From Aurelia coerulea (lineage: Eukaryota; Cnidaria; Scyphozoa; Semaeostomeae; Ulmaridae): a DNA stretch of 64,000 bases. The translations under genes and the position numbers were made by a program. Below the pieces are notes generated by a model, which was given only the letters and a program-made list of their open reading frames with translations, had not been told where the DNA came from and ran no database searches. Where the stretch lies: positions 13,908,501 through 13,972,500 of the forward strand of contig CM076952.1 of NCBI GenBank assembly GCA_039566865.1, given 5' to 3'. Within the stretch, counting starts at the first letter, position 1. Each line of letters opens with the position of its first letter. This document shows positions 19,656 through 31,599 of the stretch, one piece after another.

Positions 19656-20311
19656 TTGAGATGTCATCATTATCTGAAATGTCATCTATATCGCAGGAAG
19701 TACTTCCTTTGGAAGTTTGGCTATTCCCAGGCTTTGACAGTGCCTCTTGAGGCATTGCAGGAGTGATATTTGAAATTGCATTTTCTTTCGTTTCGAGATT
19801 GATTGTTACAAGTTTCCCTTTTTGTTTTGGATCTACAACCAGCTTGCTTGTGAATGGTTCTTTGTTTGACTGATCGAAGATCTTCTTGTATGATGCACCC
19901 TTTCTATTCATTTCAATGAGCTCCTTGACAACTGGCAACTCAAAGTCAATCCAATCATGTGCAGCATATCCCGAAATTACTACGGAATTTCTTTTTCCCG
20001 TCAGATGGAAAGTGATTGAAATGATTTTGCTATACCTTTTATCTTCCTTGTGAAAGTAAAATTTCTAACTTTAGATGCTTCATTTGTGTGAGATCAAACT
20101 GGCCATCTTTTGTCATCGACGGGAAAACCCCTTTCTCGTCTTCCCAAAGCACGAGGTTGGATTCAATGTACGATGAATCGAGTGCCAGGTGCTCAAAATA
20201 ACGAATATTACATGCTTGAATCCAATGAGATAAGACTTCTCTCGATTGAAGAGAGATCCTGCCATCACTTGGATACAATTTGAAGCTTTCCAAAGGCAAG
20301 TTACCATTCAC
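19656..20311 (-). pseudogene. LINE ORF1 N-terminal part
   Basis: Two minus-strand frames (20,039-20,311 and 19,656-19,938) make up the start of ORF1. The first has LESFKLYPSDGRISLQSRE and HWIQACNIRYFEHLALD; the second ends in an acidic, serine-rich stretch (DIDDISDNDDIS). I do not recognise a named domain. Position, direction and the acidic continuation beyond the foldback element place it in the CR1-like LINE. A start near 20,311 is the best guess. Confidence 0.5.
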
Positions 20312-20330
20312 GATTGCAAGGACGCATCGT

Positions 20331-21684
20331 AGATTTCGTCAACCAACTTAGGCCCTTAAATTATATCACAGTTAAAACTCAACAAGATACCTGGTGTCGA
20401 ACGTTGACGAACCTGGATCAAACATAGAATGACTCGCGAATTGAGATACTTATCAAATACTCTTTTATTCTAAAGAGCGAAGCCAACTTCTCACACATCT
20501 TGCTAAGAAAGTATCGTTGACTCGTTGCAGTGTCTAACTCGTTGCTCGTTGCTCATCCTTGATGGGAGTCAAATAACAGAAGACAAAGGCCTTAAAATAT
20601 TATTCTCAGTCCTGTTATCTAATAGATGTCAACACTTGACCTACTAGATTAACTTTTTTTACAGGATAAGTCAGAAAACAAGATTCCTAGTTTTAACAGT
20701 TTGATTTATTTTCTTAAAACTTCCTCTTTCTCCAGTTAAGAGGCTCCCAAAGGGGCCCAAACGATTTCCATAGTTGGGCACTGGAGCCCATCGCTTTCTC
20801 CATGTGGAGCCCTTTATCTCAAACAATTTTACTTGTGAAGGCCAAGCAAAACCCGGACAACATTTAATTACGAAAACTGTATGAATAAGGTGTGAAACTA
20901 TTTGAGCTTGTTAGTAGATCTCAACATCAACTTCGAAATTAACTTTGAAGTTTCCCGGTTTCTTCGAGACATTGTTTCTGGAAATCTGGCCATTTACTTA
21001 TGATTGGAAATCTTTCAGTTAGAATTTAAATCCTTATGCGCAAGGAATTTTATACTTTTTGTAAGCTCATTGCGCCAGAGCGTATTGCTTCCCTGAGGTA
21101 AAAAGATCAGAGCTTGCAGTGAAAATTGACAAACAGATAACGTTGCAAGGTGATTTATATTCGCAAACAATCTACATTCAGACCTTCAAGGGAGTGGCGT
21201 CGCCAGGGTAAACTAAGTAAGGGGCATTTACATGAGGTTTTGCCCGCAGGAAAATTTTTGGGACCACGCCCTTTACTTTGGCTCTGAATGCATCTCCCAA
21301 TATCATACTTGCCATAAGCGATAAGGAAACTTTTTTAATTTTGTGACAGTGGCAATCATTCTATAAATCAGAGCGAGAGAAACATTTTCCAAGAGATATC
21401 CTTTATTTTAGCATAGAAGGCATCCCCTGATTCCATAATTAGCAGTGCTAAAGTGGATGGTTTAATAGTGTTATAAATGAGCTAATTGAGAAGACATCGT
21501 GCCTTGTGGACAACATAGCTGCCAAAGAAAACTTGAGTACTTTCGAGCTTCTCTCACAGTTGCATGAAGGAACTTATTGGTTCCAGCAGATGAAAGATGC
21601 CTTCATCGATAGAGTGGTCTTCCCGTTTTTCACAAGATGCATTAACCCCAAAAGCTCTCAGCAAAATACCAAGATAACCCAAAG
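20331..21684. other. No gene seen; one hAT-like remnant
   Basis: Non-coding as far as I can see. Sequence at about 21,190-21,460 (CAATATCATACTTGCCATAAGC and following, broken here for length) resembles the interior of the hAT-like element at 61,315-62,226, so it is probably an old relative. A G/C-rich phrase with GGAGCCC near 20,740-20,830 recurs around 22,425-22,550. Confidence 0.5.
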
Positions 21685-21686
21685 TA

Positions 21687-22268
21687 CCGGGTGTCCCAAA
21701 AAATGTATACGGATTTGATTGAATCCAGCGCTGTGAATTTGGCTTCGATCAATCACTCTAAAGGTGTTTCTCGATAGTTAACTTGAACATAGATACCTCG
21801 TTTGTTGATATTGGTACTTTGAGAGCAGACAAGTTAATCTTGAAAGCTCAAATTTGCCTCTTCCTCCAAACCAGAGCTTTAGCCCTTTGGCCTAGGCAAT
21901 TTCTTAAGGCACAGCGTATAAATCAATGATAGCTTTGATGAAATTTGAACAATGTTGGGTCTTGTGTTATTCTGTTTTCCAGAAGTCATCCCCCCCCCCT
22001 AGTCACCCATTGGGAAGTCCCTTAATTTTTCATTAATTCCAGTTCTTAATTTTGATGTGCTTCAGGAATTTGCTTAGGCCAAAAGGCCAAAGCTTTGGTT
22101 TGCAAGTGCACCCAAATTTGAGCTTTCAAGAAGCACCAATACCAACAAACGAGGTATCTATGTTCAAGGTAACAATCGAGAAACATTTTGAGAGTAATTA
22201 GCCATTGGTTAAAGCTAAATTCACATCGCTTGAGTCAACCAAATTTGTATACATTTTGAGACATCCGA
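21687..22268. mobile_element. Mariner-like foldback MITE with about 220-bp arms and TA target
   Basis: Left end TA then CCGGGTGTCCCAAAAAATG; right end CATTTTGAGACATCCGA then TA. The arms match far inward: GATACCTCGTTTGTTGATAT on the left against the complement of CAACAAACGAGGTATC on the right, and AAAGCTCAAATTTG against CAAATTTGAGCTTT. A central poly-C run is at about 21,990. No coding sequence. TA borders suggest Tc1/mariner mobilisation. The next 600 bases (22,269-22,890) show no feature. Confidence 0.85.
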
Positions 22269-22894
22269 TATTTTCTAGGGGATTCATGCTTGTTATCAGC
22301 TTTAGTTGCGCATATCCAGTTTAAACCACAACTGCACTTTCTCGCTCAATAACCAACGAGTGCAGTCTGGCACTACGCGGCTCGCTAAAACTGACAAAAT
22401 CATTTTTCGCTAATTTTAAGAAGTGGAGCCCTAGAGCCCTGAAAAGTATGCAATGGAGCCCTGGAGCACGGCAATTTTGCCTTTGGGAGTCCGGAGCCAA
22501 TAAAAATATGCCCTGGAGACTCGGAGCCCGAGATCCCTTAGGGGGCCTCAGTTAAATCACGACCCTTTTGCCAGTAATACCAATTATGCCCTTGGCAGTG
22601 AAATAACAGCTCGTAAAGTTTACTCCTGGTAATGAAATTGGGTGCGTAGCCGAGCGGCTTATGCAGTTTCCGTCAGGTGACTGAAGTTAAGCACGGTCAC
22701 GTGAGGTCAGACTCCCTCGCAGACTCCAAGTGGGTAATTTCTCGGAGGCCCGACATCGCAACTCACCTAGCTGTAAAGAACGTTAAAATAGGGGTCCCAT
22801 GTCTTGATGCAGTATGCATAGTGGGCTTAAATTAGCTTTAAATAGCTAGAAATATTTCCAGCCCACTTCAAACGAATTACTGAAAAAAAGCCGG

Positions 22895-24037
22895 CCTGTA
22901 ATATGCGTTTCGGTCCACTTATGCGTTTCGGTCCGGACCGAAACGCATGGCAGAAAATCTCCATGCGTTTTGGTCCAGACCAAAATGCATAGCACTCTTT
23001 GCTATGCGTTTCGGTCCGGACCAAAACGCATAGCAGTTTTAGGCTATGCAAAAGGGTCCACTTGAAACGGACACATACGCATGGTAATTTTCGGCTATGC
23101 AAAAGGGTCCACATCAAATGGACACATACGCATGGTAATTTTATGCTATGCAAAAGGGTCCACTTCAAATGGACACATACGCATGGTAATTTTATGCTAT
23201 GCAAAAGGGTCCACCTCAAATGGACACATATGCATGGTAATTTTATGCTATGCAAAAGGGTCCACTTGCAATGGACACATACGCATGGTAATTTTCGGAT
23301 ATGCAAAAGGGTCCACCTCAAATGGACACATACGCATGGTAATTTTATGCTATGCAAAAGGGTCCGGACCAAAACGCATGGCAGTTTTAGGCTATGCAAA
23401 GAGGTCCATGCCATGCGAAATGGACACATATGCATGGTAATTTTATGCTATGCAAAAGGGTCCACTTGCAATGGACACATACGCATGGTAATTTTATGCT
23501 ATGCAAAAGGGTCCACCTCAAATGGACACATACGCATGGTAATTTTATGCTATGCAAAAGGGTCCACCTCAAATGGACACATACGCATGGTAATTTTATG
23601 CTATGCAAAAGGGTCCACCTCAAATGGACACATACGCATGGTAATTTTATGCTATGCAAAAGGGTCCACCTCAAATGGACACATACGCATGGTAATTTTC
23701 GGCTATGCAAAAGGGTCCACCTCAAATGGACACATACGCATGGTAATTTTATGCTATGCAAAAGGGTCCACCTCAAATGGACACATACGCATGGTAATTT
23801 TCGGCTATGCAAAAGGGTCCACCTCAAATGGACACATACGCATGGTAATTTTATGCTATGCAAAAGGGTCCGGACCAAAACGCATGGCAGTTTTAGGCTA
23901 TGCAAAGAGGTCCACTTGCAATGGACACATACGCATGGTAATTTTCGGCTATGCAAAAGGGTCCACTTCAAATGGACACATACGCATGGTAATTTTATGC
24001 TATGCAAAAGGGTCCGGACCAAAACGCATGGCAGTTT
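22895..24037. repeat. Satellite-like tandem array, 51-bp unit
   Basis: About twenty units. The common 51-bp unit contains GCTATGCAAAAGGGTCC, ACCTCAAATGGACACATACG and CATGGTAATTTT. A minor 42-bp unit has GGGTCCGGACCAAAACGCAT and GGCAGTTTTAGGC in the same places. Each common unit can fold through GTCCA...TGGAC. The array opens (22,905-23,035) with three 28-bp near-palindromes centred on GGTCCGGACC. Because 51 is 17 codons, both strands stay open for hundreds of codons; those frames are not genes. Confidence 0.93.
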
Positions 24038-25985
24038 CGTACAATAAATCGTACACTGGACCGATTTTGAAGATTCATGATTTAATCTTTAGCAAAAAGC
24101 CCGAATTAGATTCCAGGATTTTTGCAAATTTATCTGTTTTCAGTTTTTGGAGCAAGAAGCGAGTTTCTTAAAATTTGCGCTCTCAAAAACACTTAAAACG
24201 ATCAAAAACGTCCATCGAGTTTTCTAAACAATGGACCAAGAGAAAAAATTTTCATGGTGATTGGGGATTTAGAAATCGATTAATTGTATCGAATAGGGTA
24301 AGACGGGGTAAAGTGAACTTGTTGGCTTGAATTATCTTTTGTAGTTATGTAAGTTGCCAACGTGAAATAAATTGATAATAATAATAATAATAACTACGGG
24401 GTAAAGTGAACTACTCAGAACAATCGCGCTTCTCTCCAAAAGTAAACATGCAATTATAAAACATGATTTATGCCCAATGCTTCGTTATATGTGCTCACAG
24501 AAAATGAAATATTTTTGCAAAATAGTTCTTCCGGTTGTTGCAAAAAATCCATTTACCCCAGGCAGTAAAAACAAACTCGGCAAATTATGGTTGTTAGGTT
24601 TGGGCTCCTATCTTTGGTCTTAATTTTTGACCCCAAGACGAAATTCAATACTATAATTGTTTTGATCGATTTGAATCACATACCAGTTGTTTACTTTTTC
24701 CAAAAGGAAAGTACCAAGAAGGAATTTTTTGTACGCTAACATGATATTCTAAAATATCTACCGTCCAGTCGATATTTTGCTTCGACCGGGGTAAAGTGAG
24801 CTACCCATGACTTTTTATTTTCTCGTGTGAACATGAAGTCAGATGAAGAAGACCTTTTCAATCTCAATTGGTTAATAATTCTGCCTTCAGAAAATCATAA
24901 TTTGCAGGATCATTTTTCGCTCTAATGACACAGAAATATATTCTGATACCAGCTCCCTGAAAACCTCCAAAAATTTGACAGCCAAAGTTTGACCTTAATT
25001 CAAAAATGTTACTGATCCAAGAATTTTGTTGGGATTTGATGAAGCAAGCATACCTATCGACATGAAAAGGATAAATGGCCATCACTGTGAAATTAGAATA
25101 TTGATAATTGTCATAGATTTATAACTATTTTTGGTTTTATTTCTGGGCGGAGGTTTCAGGGCAAACTGAACAACTTTGAAAATAATGTTTCTCTTTGTAG
25201 TAATTTGGTATTTATATGCAATATAGTATTTTCCAAGTATATTCCCATTATTGTTCATCGACTTGTATTCAGGTCTCGCAATCTGACTCGAATTTGTGAC
25301 TTAGACAATAGTTTTTGGTTAATATTTGATCTGCAAAAAAAGTTCTCAACATAGGTCATAATTTAATTTTTTTAAATATCACTCTTGTGAAATTTTTGGG
25401 TTTGTTTCATTTTGGCATGCGAAGAACTCCTTAGAGTTGCAAAATAAATCATGTTTTCGGGTATTACCAGCATCATTTTGGTTTTATCGAACAATTGCTA
25501 AGTAGTTCATTTTACCCTGGCCTGGGGTAAAGTGAACTAGGCAGAGCGGCCGCCAAAGAAAGCTCTTTTGTAAGACAATGGAAAAAGATTTGAAAAATAT
25601 TTTTGCTGGATAAACTGACCCAAAGACATAATGTCAAAACAACGTTAAAAAGTTTTCCTTCAGTTACAATCTCTTTAGGATATCCTTGAGAAACCTCCAA
25701 AATAGTTCACTTTACCCCGTCTTAGCCTAATTAATCGATTTCTAGATCCCGAAATTTGATCGACATTGTTTATCGTTTGCAGTGTTTTCGAGAACGAACA
25801 TTTTAAGAAACTCGCATTTAGCTATAAAATTAAAAACTGAAAACAGAAAAATTTGCAAAAAACTCCTAGAATCTCATTCAGGCATTTTGCTAAAGATTAA
25901 GTCATAAATCTTCAAAATCGGTCCAATGTACGATTTATTGTGGCCTGTCAAACGTGCATAGTTTATTTTGGGGCACCCGGTACTA
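24038..25985. repeat. Outer foldback element, interrupted in its loop
   Basis: Left arm 24,038-24,293 and right arm about 25,730-25,945 are inverted copies: CAATAAATCGTACACTGGAC on the left against the complement of GTCCAATGTACGATTTATTG on the right. The right end continues to GGGGCACCCGG followed by TA at about 25,985, a mariner-like end also seen at 21,687. The matching left end is absent; the satellite array adjoins the arm instead. Confidence 0.75.
24296..25727. mobile_element. Tc1/mariner-like non-autonomous element, TA target
   Basis: Terminal inverted repeats of 24 bp: left GGGTAAGACGGGGTAAAGTG, right CACTTTACCCCGTCTTAGCC, each flanked by TA. The phrase GGGGTAAAGTGAACT recurs inside at about 24,400, 24,790 (as GTGAGCT) and 25,523. 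No transposase frame was found. It sits in the loop of the outer foldback element. Confidence 0.78.
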
Positions 25986-26147
25986 ACTATTTACGAGTTT
26001 ACACCGGAAAGGTATCCAGCAATTAGCATATAATAATATATAATATAATATATGTACCTCTTCTCCATTTCGGAGCAATTACTACTTTAAGACTACTTTG
26101 CACAAGTGCAGTGAGAGTAGTAACACGGGTTTTTGACTGGTCTTGCT

Positions 26148-26600
26148 TTAGTTCAGAAAGCAAAATTGTTCCACACATTTGTTTATGTTACTTAGTAATT
26201 TTGGATTATTTCCCTGTATGCTACATATTCTTGGTAAATCGTTGTTTTGGAAATAGGAGCATTCCCACAGGTGCTCTAAATATTCCTCATGTTCTCCACA
26301 CCTTCTGCATAAAGCGCTTTCATGTTTTCCTTTGTAGTTTGTCTTTAATTCAGTCATGTTTAATTTTAGTTTTAGTAGTTTTGCACCTTCGTTGTGTTTA
26401 ATATACCGTTTTAGACCAAATGAAGTTTTTTTGATAAATCTCATTTTTGTTTTATTATTTTGACTCATATCATTTTCAATGGATGTAATTATTTTTTGGT
26501 TTATTAATTTTTTCCACCCTTTGGTTGTCAAGTTGCAAATTTGTTCTTCCGTTAGATCAATGTTAAGGTTTTTTAAATCTGCGAAGCATGTTTTTTAAAT
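26148..26600 (-). pseudogene. LINE C-terminal fragment with zinc knuckle
   Basis: The minus-strand product has a basic N-terminal part (WKKLINQKIITSIENDM, KTKMRFIKKTSFGLKRY), the stretch KLKLNMTELKTNYKG and a CCHC knuckle, CRRCGEHEEYLEHLWEC. That knuckle style closes the ORF2 of several LINE groups. RT and endonuclease are absent. The flank at 26,030-26,055 is a TATAATA-rich tract. Group not assigned. Confidence 0.65.
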
Positions 26601-26749
26601 CAACGAAGCATGCGTTGTGTAGGTCACCGACGTGTATCCTGTTTCTCATAAGCTGATTGTTCAGAATTTAACTGTTGTATTTTGTAAACTTTTACATGAG
26701 TTTTTTTATTGTAAGAGTTAGAGTTAACGCGCGAGTTAATAAGACCTGA

Positions 26750-27116
26750 TAACACACATTTTTGATAAGAATCTCAGAATTTTGAAGAGTACTGAAAGTT
26801 TATTGAAATCATCAGATTTTGAGTATTCAGTGTTCCTTACCAGTTTCTTAATGGTTCCATAACAATCTTTATATTCACTACTTGTACCCCCGGGTGAACG
26901 TTCCAAAATGTCTTTTGAAGCCTGTCCAATTTTTTACGAATTATTCCAGTTCCAATATGATACAGGAAGCTAATAAAGTAAAAATGTTTAAAGGATTTCC
27001 ATTATCAAAATATACAGTTTCTTTAATTATATTTTCCCAGTATACTGGAGTTTCTTAATTTTTTGGCGATCTGAATCGATTTTCTTAGGCAGTTTCTTAG
27101 AAAAAATTACGTGCAG
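26750..27116. repeat. MITE, degraded copy (family of 33,428-33,815)
   Basis: Reverse-complement relative of the MITE at 33,428-33,815: shared blocks include TCAGATTTTGAGTA, AGTTTCTTAATTTTTTGGCG and CAGTTTCTTAGAAAAAATTACGT. The ends are poorly kept. The stretch 27,117-28,190 beyond it holds no recognisable feature, apart from C-rich CCCCCGATTGTTCC repeats around 27,645-27,690. Confidence 0.6.
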
Positions 27117-28189
27117 CGATGCAATCTCCGATGTAATGATTATTGTTGAGATTTGATGCAACTGTCTTGTTATTGAAGTTTTGCTCTGAGATTTGATTAG
27201 CACGCTTCTTCGAGTCAGTTTAGATTGATACAAGTTATCACAAAATGTATTCATTTTCGCGCTTGAGAATCATGATGATCAATGTAAATAATTATCTGCA
27301 AATCGCATCGATAACGGTCAAGTCTGCATGCACCACATCCCTATAGCCTATGGGTCTTCTGCAACGATCTTAAAGATAGTCACAAAAAATTGAGTAATTC
27401 GTTGGTTACTATCAGGTTGTGTGCTCAAAATTAGTCTAAACTTTCTTTCAACCAGCTACACTAGAGCACCGAATAATCGCCCCTGTCCGATTAATTTTTG
27501 AAAAATGTCTAAACCATCCCTCTTATTCCAATCCCCCTTTTAATAATTCTTGAAAAATTTAAATGACAGTGAACATAATTTTTGAATAGATGAAAAAATA
27601 CGTATATAACTAAGAAAAGGACCATTTTCAATGTTCCCAATTCCCCCGATTGTTCCAACCTCCCCCCGATTGTTCCAGCCCCCAATTATTACATTCAATC
27701 ATTTGTAACCCCTTTCGATCATTCTGATCCTCCCCTTTATTTGGTACTCGAGAGTATTCAACCACCTCTTAATAATACTTACAGTACTCCTTGTTTACTA
27801 CTACAACGATAATTACCCTTTATCATCAAGGCATTGTTGTGACTACCTAACTTGAGCATCCTTCGACGTGCATTTATAAAATGCCCGAGTCCTCTGAATT
27901 AATCTGAGCTCACACCAGCCCCTATGAATTTATAAATTGTCTTCACCCCCTTCCCACCATTGCCCACAAATCACTATGAACTCACAAATTGTCTCAACCT
28001 TAGCGTTGGGGAAGATAAATTCTTGGGGGCTGCCCAATAAAATGTCCATTCTTTACCAAACTTTTTGACCGACTAAGTATAGATTTTGGCCCAAAAAGTC
28101 ATATTTTGGGAAATTATTCCAATATTGGGGGGCCACCGGACCTTCTCCCGCCCCCTGACCCCACCCTCCCTATGAAATTTATTGAATAG

Positions 28190-28345
28190 TCATCATATCA
28201 TCTGACCTTGAAGTGCATTGTGTTTGCCCCTGAAGCGCATAGCGTCTCACCATGAAACGCATAGGTGACTCGGAAGCGCATAGCGTTTCATGCTGAGACG
28301 CATAGCGTTTCGTGCAGGACACTTTCGCATAGTGGACCGACACGC
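28190..28345. repeat. Short degenerate repeats of GCGCATAGCGTTTC
   Basis: Five or six imperfect copies of a motif like AAGCGCATAGCGTTTCA. The core AAACGCATAG is shared with the palindromic head of the array at 22,905-23,035, so the two may have a common origin. Confidence 0.5.
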
Positions 28346-28698
28346 ATACTACACCGGCAATAGATCCTACGTGCACTGGAACCTTGATATTGCCATTTAA
28401 AATCAGCCTTTGATTCTTGCATGGTATTAAACATCGTCTTGAACACAATTGAAAAAATTTGATGGATTGATCTGCTTTGATTCTATGCAGTCTTATTGTC
28501 TGCTTCAGATCGAAATAGCTCAAAACTCCAGAATTCGCCAATTTGCAAAATCAATGGTACTTAAATGACGTGGCTTTGAGTTCTCAAGCAAATAGTGTAG
28601 TAAGCACAAGCAAAATTATAACACGATTATCAAATTGTATGAGCTTAGTGATTGCAAAATGAGATGATGATAAAATTAGAAAAGAAGGACGAGCAAAC

Positions 28699-28880
28699 CT
28701 TGTGAAATCCGACATATCCATCATCAGCATACACATCTTCTTTGACAATGAAATAATCTCATTGCTTTCATCATCCCACTTATTAACTTCTGTTACCAGT
28801 CTGTTTTTCTCTATGTTCAGGCCTTGATTCAGTTTCGCTATCTTAGCTTTCTCTTCGGCAGGCAGTGATTTCATGATGGA
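28699..28880 (-). CDS. Alpha-catenin-like exon
   Basis: On the minus strand an acceptor (CTGTTTCAG) precedes, and a donor (AAG then GTTTGC) follows, a 182-nt open segment of about 60 codons. It reads IMKSLPAEEKAKIAK, then EVNKWDDESNEIISLSKK, then MCMLMMDMSDFTR. This matches the C-terminal alpha-catenin region just after the acidic linker, where vertebrate proteins have IMAQLPQEQKAKIAE, KWDDSGNDII and MCMIMMEMTDFTR. Alpha-catenin links cadherin-beta-catenin complexes to actin at cell junctions. It enters in phase 0 and leaves in phase 2. The exon that would follow (vertebrate GKGPLKNTSD) was not found downstream, so it is beyond the window or lost. Alpha-catulin is a less likely reading. Confidence 0.8.
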
Positions 28881-28985
28881 CTGAAACAGTAGACATATTT
28901 CGTCAATTGCCTCAAAGATACAATTACCCGCAACCTCAGGATAACGCCTCCAAAGAAACAAGTGCATCTTTTCATTTAGAATTTT

Positions 28986-29122
28986 TTTTTATATACAAGC
29001 AAATCAAAGCTAACTACAAAACAATATACATTACTCTTATGCCATTCACAGCGGGAAAAGACATGCGGTCGTCATCTAGTTCCCACTGTGAATGGCATTT
29101 ACATTTCTTGTATATAGATCAT
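28986..29122. repeat. Small foldback element
   Basis: Ends TATATACAAG and CTTGTATATA, with inner inverted match ATGCCATTCACAGCGGGAA against TTCCCACTGTGAATGGCAT. About 137 bp, no coding. The 660 bases after it (29,123-29,789) show no feature. Confidence 0.75.
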
Positions 29123-29789
29123 CACTGAGTTGCTATCAGTATAACACTAGACAGGCTAGTAAAGGTGATTTGTTTCTTGCTCGAAAGAACACCCTTCAAT
29201 TTGGGCTCAACTCCATTCGATATAAAGGAGCTAAGAATCAGAATGAAATCCCTGTTATGAATTAAGAAACTCTCACTCGAAAGCTTTATTCAAAACCAAG
29301 GTAAAGATCTACTTTTTGTGCCACAATTACACCGAGTAATTCACACTTATTATGTGTCTTTCTGCCCCAGTTTCAAATAACATCTAGAAAAGTCAATTTT
29401 CTTTTTAGATAGGTGTTCCCTCCTCGATTAGCTTGCCTATTGAGGGAGCTCCTCCTTTAAGAAATTCCCCTAATCTCATTATGGCTCTCTATACTTACCT
29501 CTTTAATCTGTTTACATTTAGCCTTAAGTACCATCCTTTGTTTTTTTCAATATTATATGTTGTATTTTATTTCAAATTCATCTTTGTTAATTAGATAGGT
29601 AGGTATTTAGAGTTATAAAATATATTAGATGGATTTTTATAATGAAATGAACTGAACTGAACCAACAATTCAACAGTTACAAAAAAATGAAAAGGGAAAG
29701 GGGAGTCGCTGCGACGGAATTATTATCATGCGCATGGAGAAACATGCGCAGGCAATATTTACAACATTGTTATCCGAACCGCTTCGTCT

Positions 29790-30640
29790 TTTTAATGAAC
29801 GAAGTTGTAGCTTCAGTTAACATTCTGTTTGTTATGATATTCAGATCAGCATTTCCATACAAAAGTAAATCGCACAAAAATTTTGATTCAATGTCTGTAC
29901 TATCTAAATCTGGGACTTCTGCCAGCTGACGGAAGAGATCTATGCGTTCCAGACCAAATTGGGGGCAGTGCAGGAGAAAGTGCTCATTATCTTCATCTCC
30001 TGTTCCACGTAAGCAACGGGGGCTAAAGCAGTCAAAATGGTGCCGAAATCTGTGCTCATTCAGTGGACTAAATTGTAGGCGCAGTTTTGTTAAATACTTG
30101 ATATCTATTCTGTCATAATCATTGTAAACTGATCTTTACTTTGGTCTTATTACTGCTAGTAGTTTACGCTTGAATTTAGAAATTGTTTGAAATTCTTTGA
30201 TATTCTTGTCCAACGAGTGCCATTCAGAAGGACGTTTTGAAAATATGTATTTGAGAAGCAAAATGTACGCGCAGCCATTAGTTCATATTCACGCTGATGT
30301 CTTAAATTGTATGGAACAGGACGTTCGGGAGGAATTTCATCAAATAGATATATTGGCGGTTGGCGCTTGCGTCTGCCTCAGTTTGAAGAAATGACATAAT
30401 CGTCTGTACCACCTTTTCTGATAAATAAAGACTTTCCCAGCCAAGCTCCTCATACAACCTACGCCTGCTGGTACCCCTCTATGCACCTGTAACCGCTAAT
30501 CCAGCTGCACATTGGGTTTGCTCCAACCTTTTGGTTATGTCTAGCTTCATTTCCGGATCAGGCTTGTGATAAATTATATCACCATAGTGAAGATGAGGCC
30601 TCACATAAAGTTTGTAAATTTGGTCCAAAAAATATCTAGA
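29790..30640 (-). pseudogene. LINE ORF2 C-terminus, 5'-truncated at a microsatellite
   Basis: Minus-strand frames read RGVPAGV, WHSLDKNIKEFQTISKFKRK, YLTKLRLQFSPLNEHRFRH, a zinc-knuckle-like end EDNEHFLLHCPQFGLERIDL and FLCDLLLYGNADLN. The same C-terminal order is found in the LINE at 41,991-44,261 (EDTEHFLLLCPSFDVQR, LLLYGDEDL), so it belongs to that family. Several stops and frameshifts; not functional. Confidence 0.7.
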
Positions 30641-30648
30641 GACATACT

Positions 30649-30875
<227 letters not shown>

Positions 30876-31560
30876 TTATTTATTTATTTACAAAGTAGAC
30901 TGACACAAAAACATAGCTAAAATTACAGCTAATTAAAGCCTACTTATTTACAAAATTTACAAGTCTAATCTAAAAATAAAATGTATATGTATATGTATAA
31001 TTACAAGAACTTCGATAACTATCCTGTTATGAACCCAACCTGTTGTACATATGTTTTGCAATGCCTACAGTTGCATTTATCACCATTCCAGCACCTTATT
31101 TGCTTTTTGAACATTTGAAGGGTGCTGGAGTCTTTTATCTCGTGTGGTAGCAGGACGTAGTGCGCACTTTTTTGGAAGCAGCACGTCGGTCCCATGCCTC
31201 AAGTCGTAGCCAGTGTTCCGCTGCGTGAAAATATCCTTCATAAAAGTTGGACTTCGATCTAATTTTGTTTTAAAAATCTCAGTCATAAGCAACTGTAGGT
31301 TTCTTATATGGATGGGCACTGAAATTGTTTGCTCCAGGAGAAAACCAAAATCATGTTCGTAATCTTTCTGTGCAATGTGCAAAGCCCTTTCGTGAACGTA
31401 ATTTATTCTTTGATTCACGGTTCTATCGCAGAACATCCAAACAAGTAGACAATAGCTAAAATGGGATAATATGAAAGCACGCATTAGTTGCTGCAGTTTT
31501 TCTGTGTTCATGTAACAGGATATTCGGTTTAAGAGCATGAAGTTTTTGGCTGGCTTTCTT
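30876..31560 (-). pseudogene. CR1/L2-like LINE 3' fragment
   Basis: A 152-codon frame with MNTEKLQQLMRAFILSHFSY, then VWMFCDRTVNQRINYVHERA and SVPIHIRNLQLLMTEIFKTK. It covers the RT thumb/C-terminal region only. The closest relative in the window is the plus-strand LINE at 38,429-39,353 (LQQLMRAFVLSHFSYCPLVW). The 3' UTR at 30,876-31,079 (minus) ends in the GAT microsatellite. It is 5'-truncated where the next, oppositely oriented LINE begins. Confidence 0.8.
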
Positions 31561-31599
31561 ACATGATCAAAATATAGTGGACATGCTGCTTATGGATTT

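Larger units (their letters stand above)
8496..20330 (-). mobile_element. CR1-like LINE, nearly full length, split by three insertions
   Basis: Minus-strand pieces line up in the order of one LINE: ORF1 N-terminus (20,311-19,656), ORF1 coiled coil and CCCH finger (18,897-18,345), endonuclease (17,843-17,580), linker (17,168-16,471), RT core (10,300-9,565), RT C-terminus (9,065-8,536), then a microsatellite end. The coding frame is interrupted by a 6.15 kb element with a matching 8-bp target duplication, by a 425-bp MITE with a matching 9-bp duplication, and by a long-TIR element in ORF1. Removing these gives roughly 5 kb. Many frameshifts make it inactive. Confidence 0.8.

Noticed and set aside
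20740..22553. Single DNA element bounded by GAGGCTCCC / GGGGGCCTC
   Set aside because: The putative ends pair poorly and no target duplication is visible. Noted only as a recurring GGAGCCC phrase.
22895..24037. Possible CRISPR array because of regular repeats
   Set aside because: Whole units repeat with no unique spacers, and the genome is eukaryotic.
22999..24171. Long open frames (up to 390 codons, both strands) over the 51-bp array, encoding 17-residue repeats
   Set aside because: The unit is 51 bp, so one open unit makes all open. Frames exist on both strands and in more than one phase, with no start, promoter or domain.
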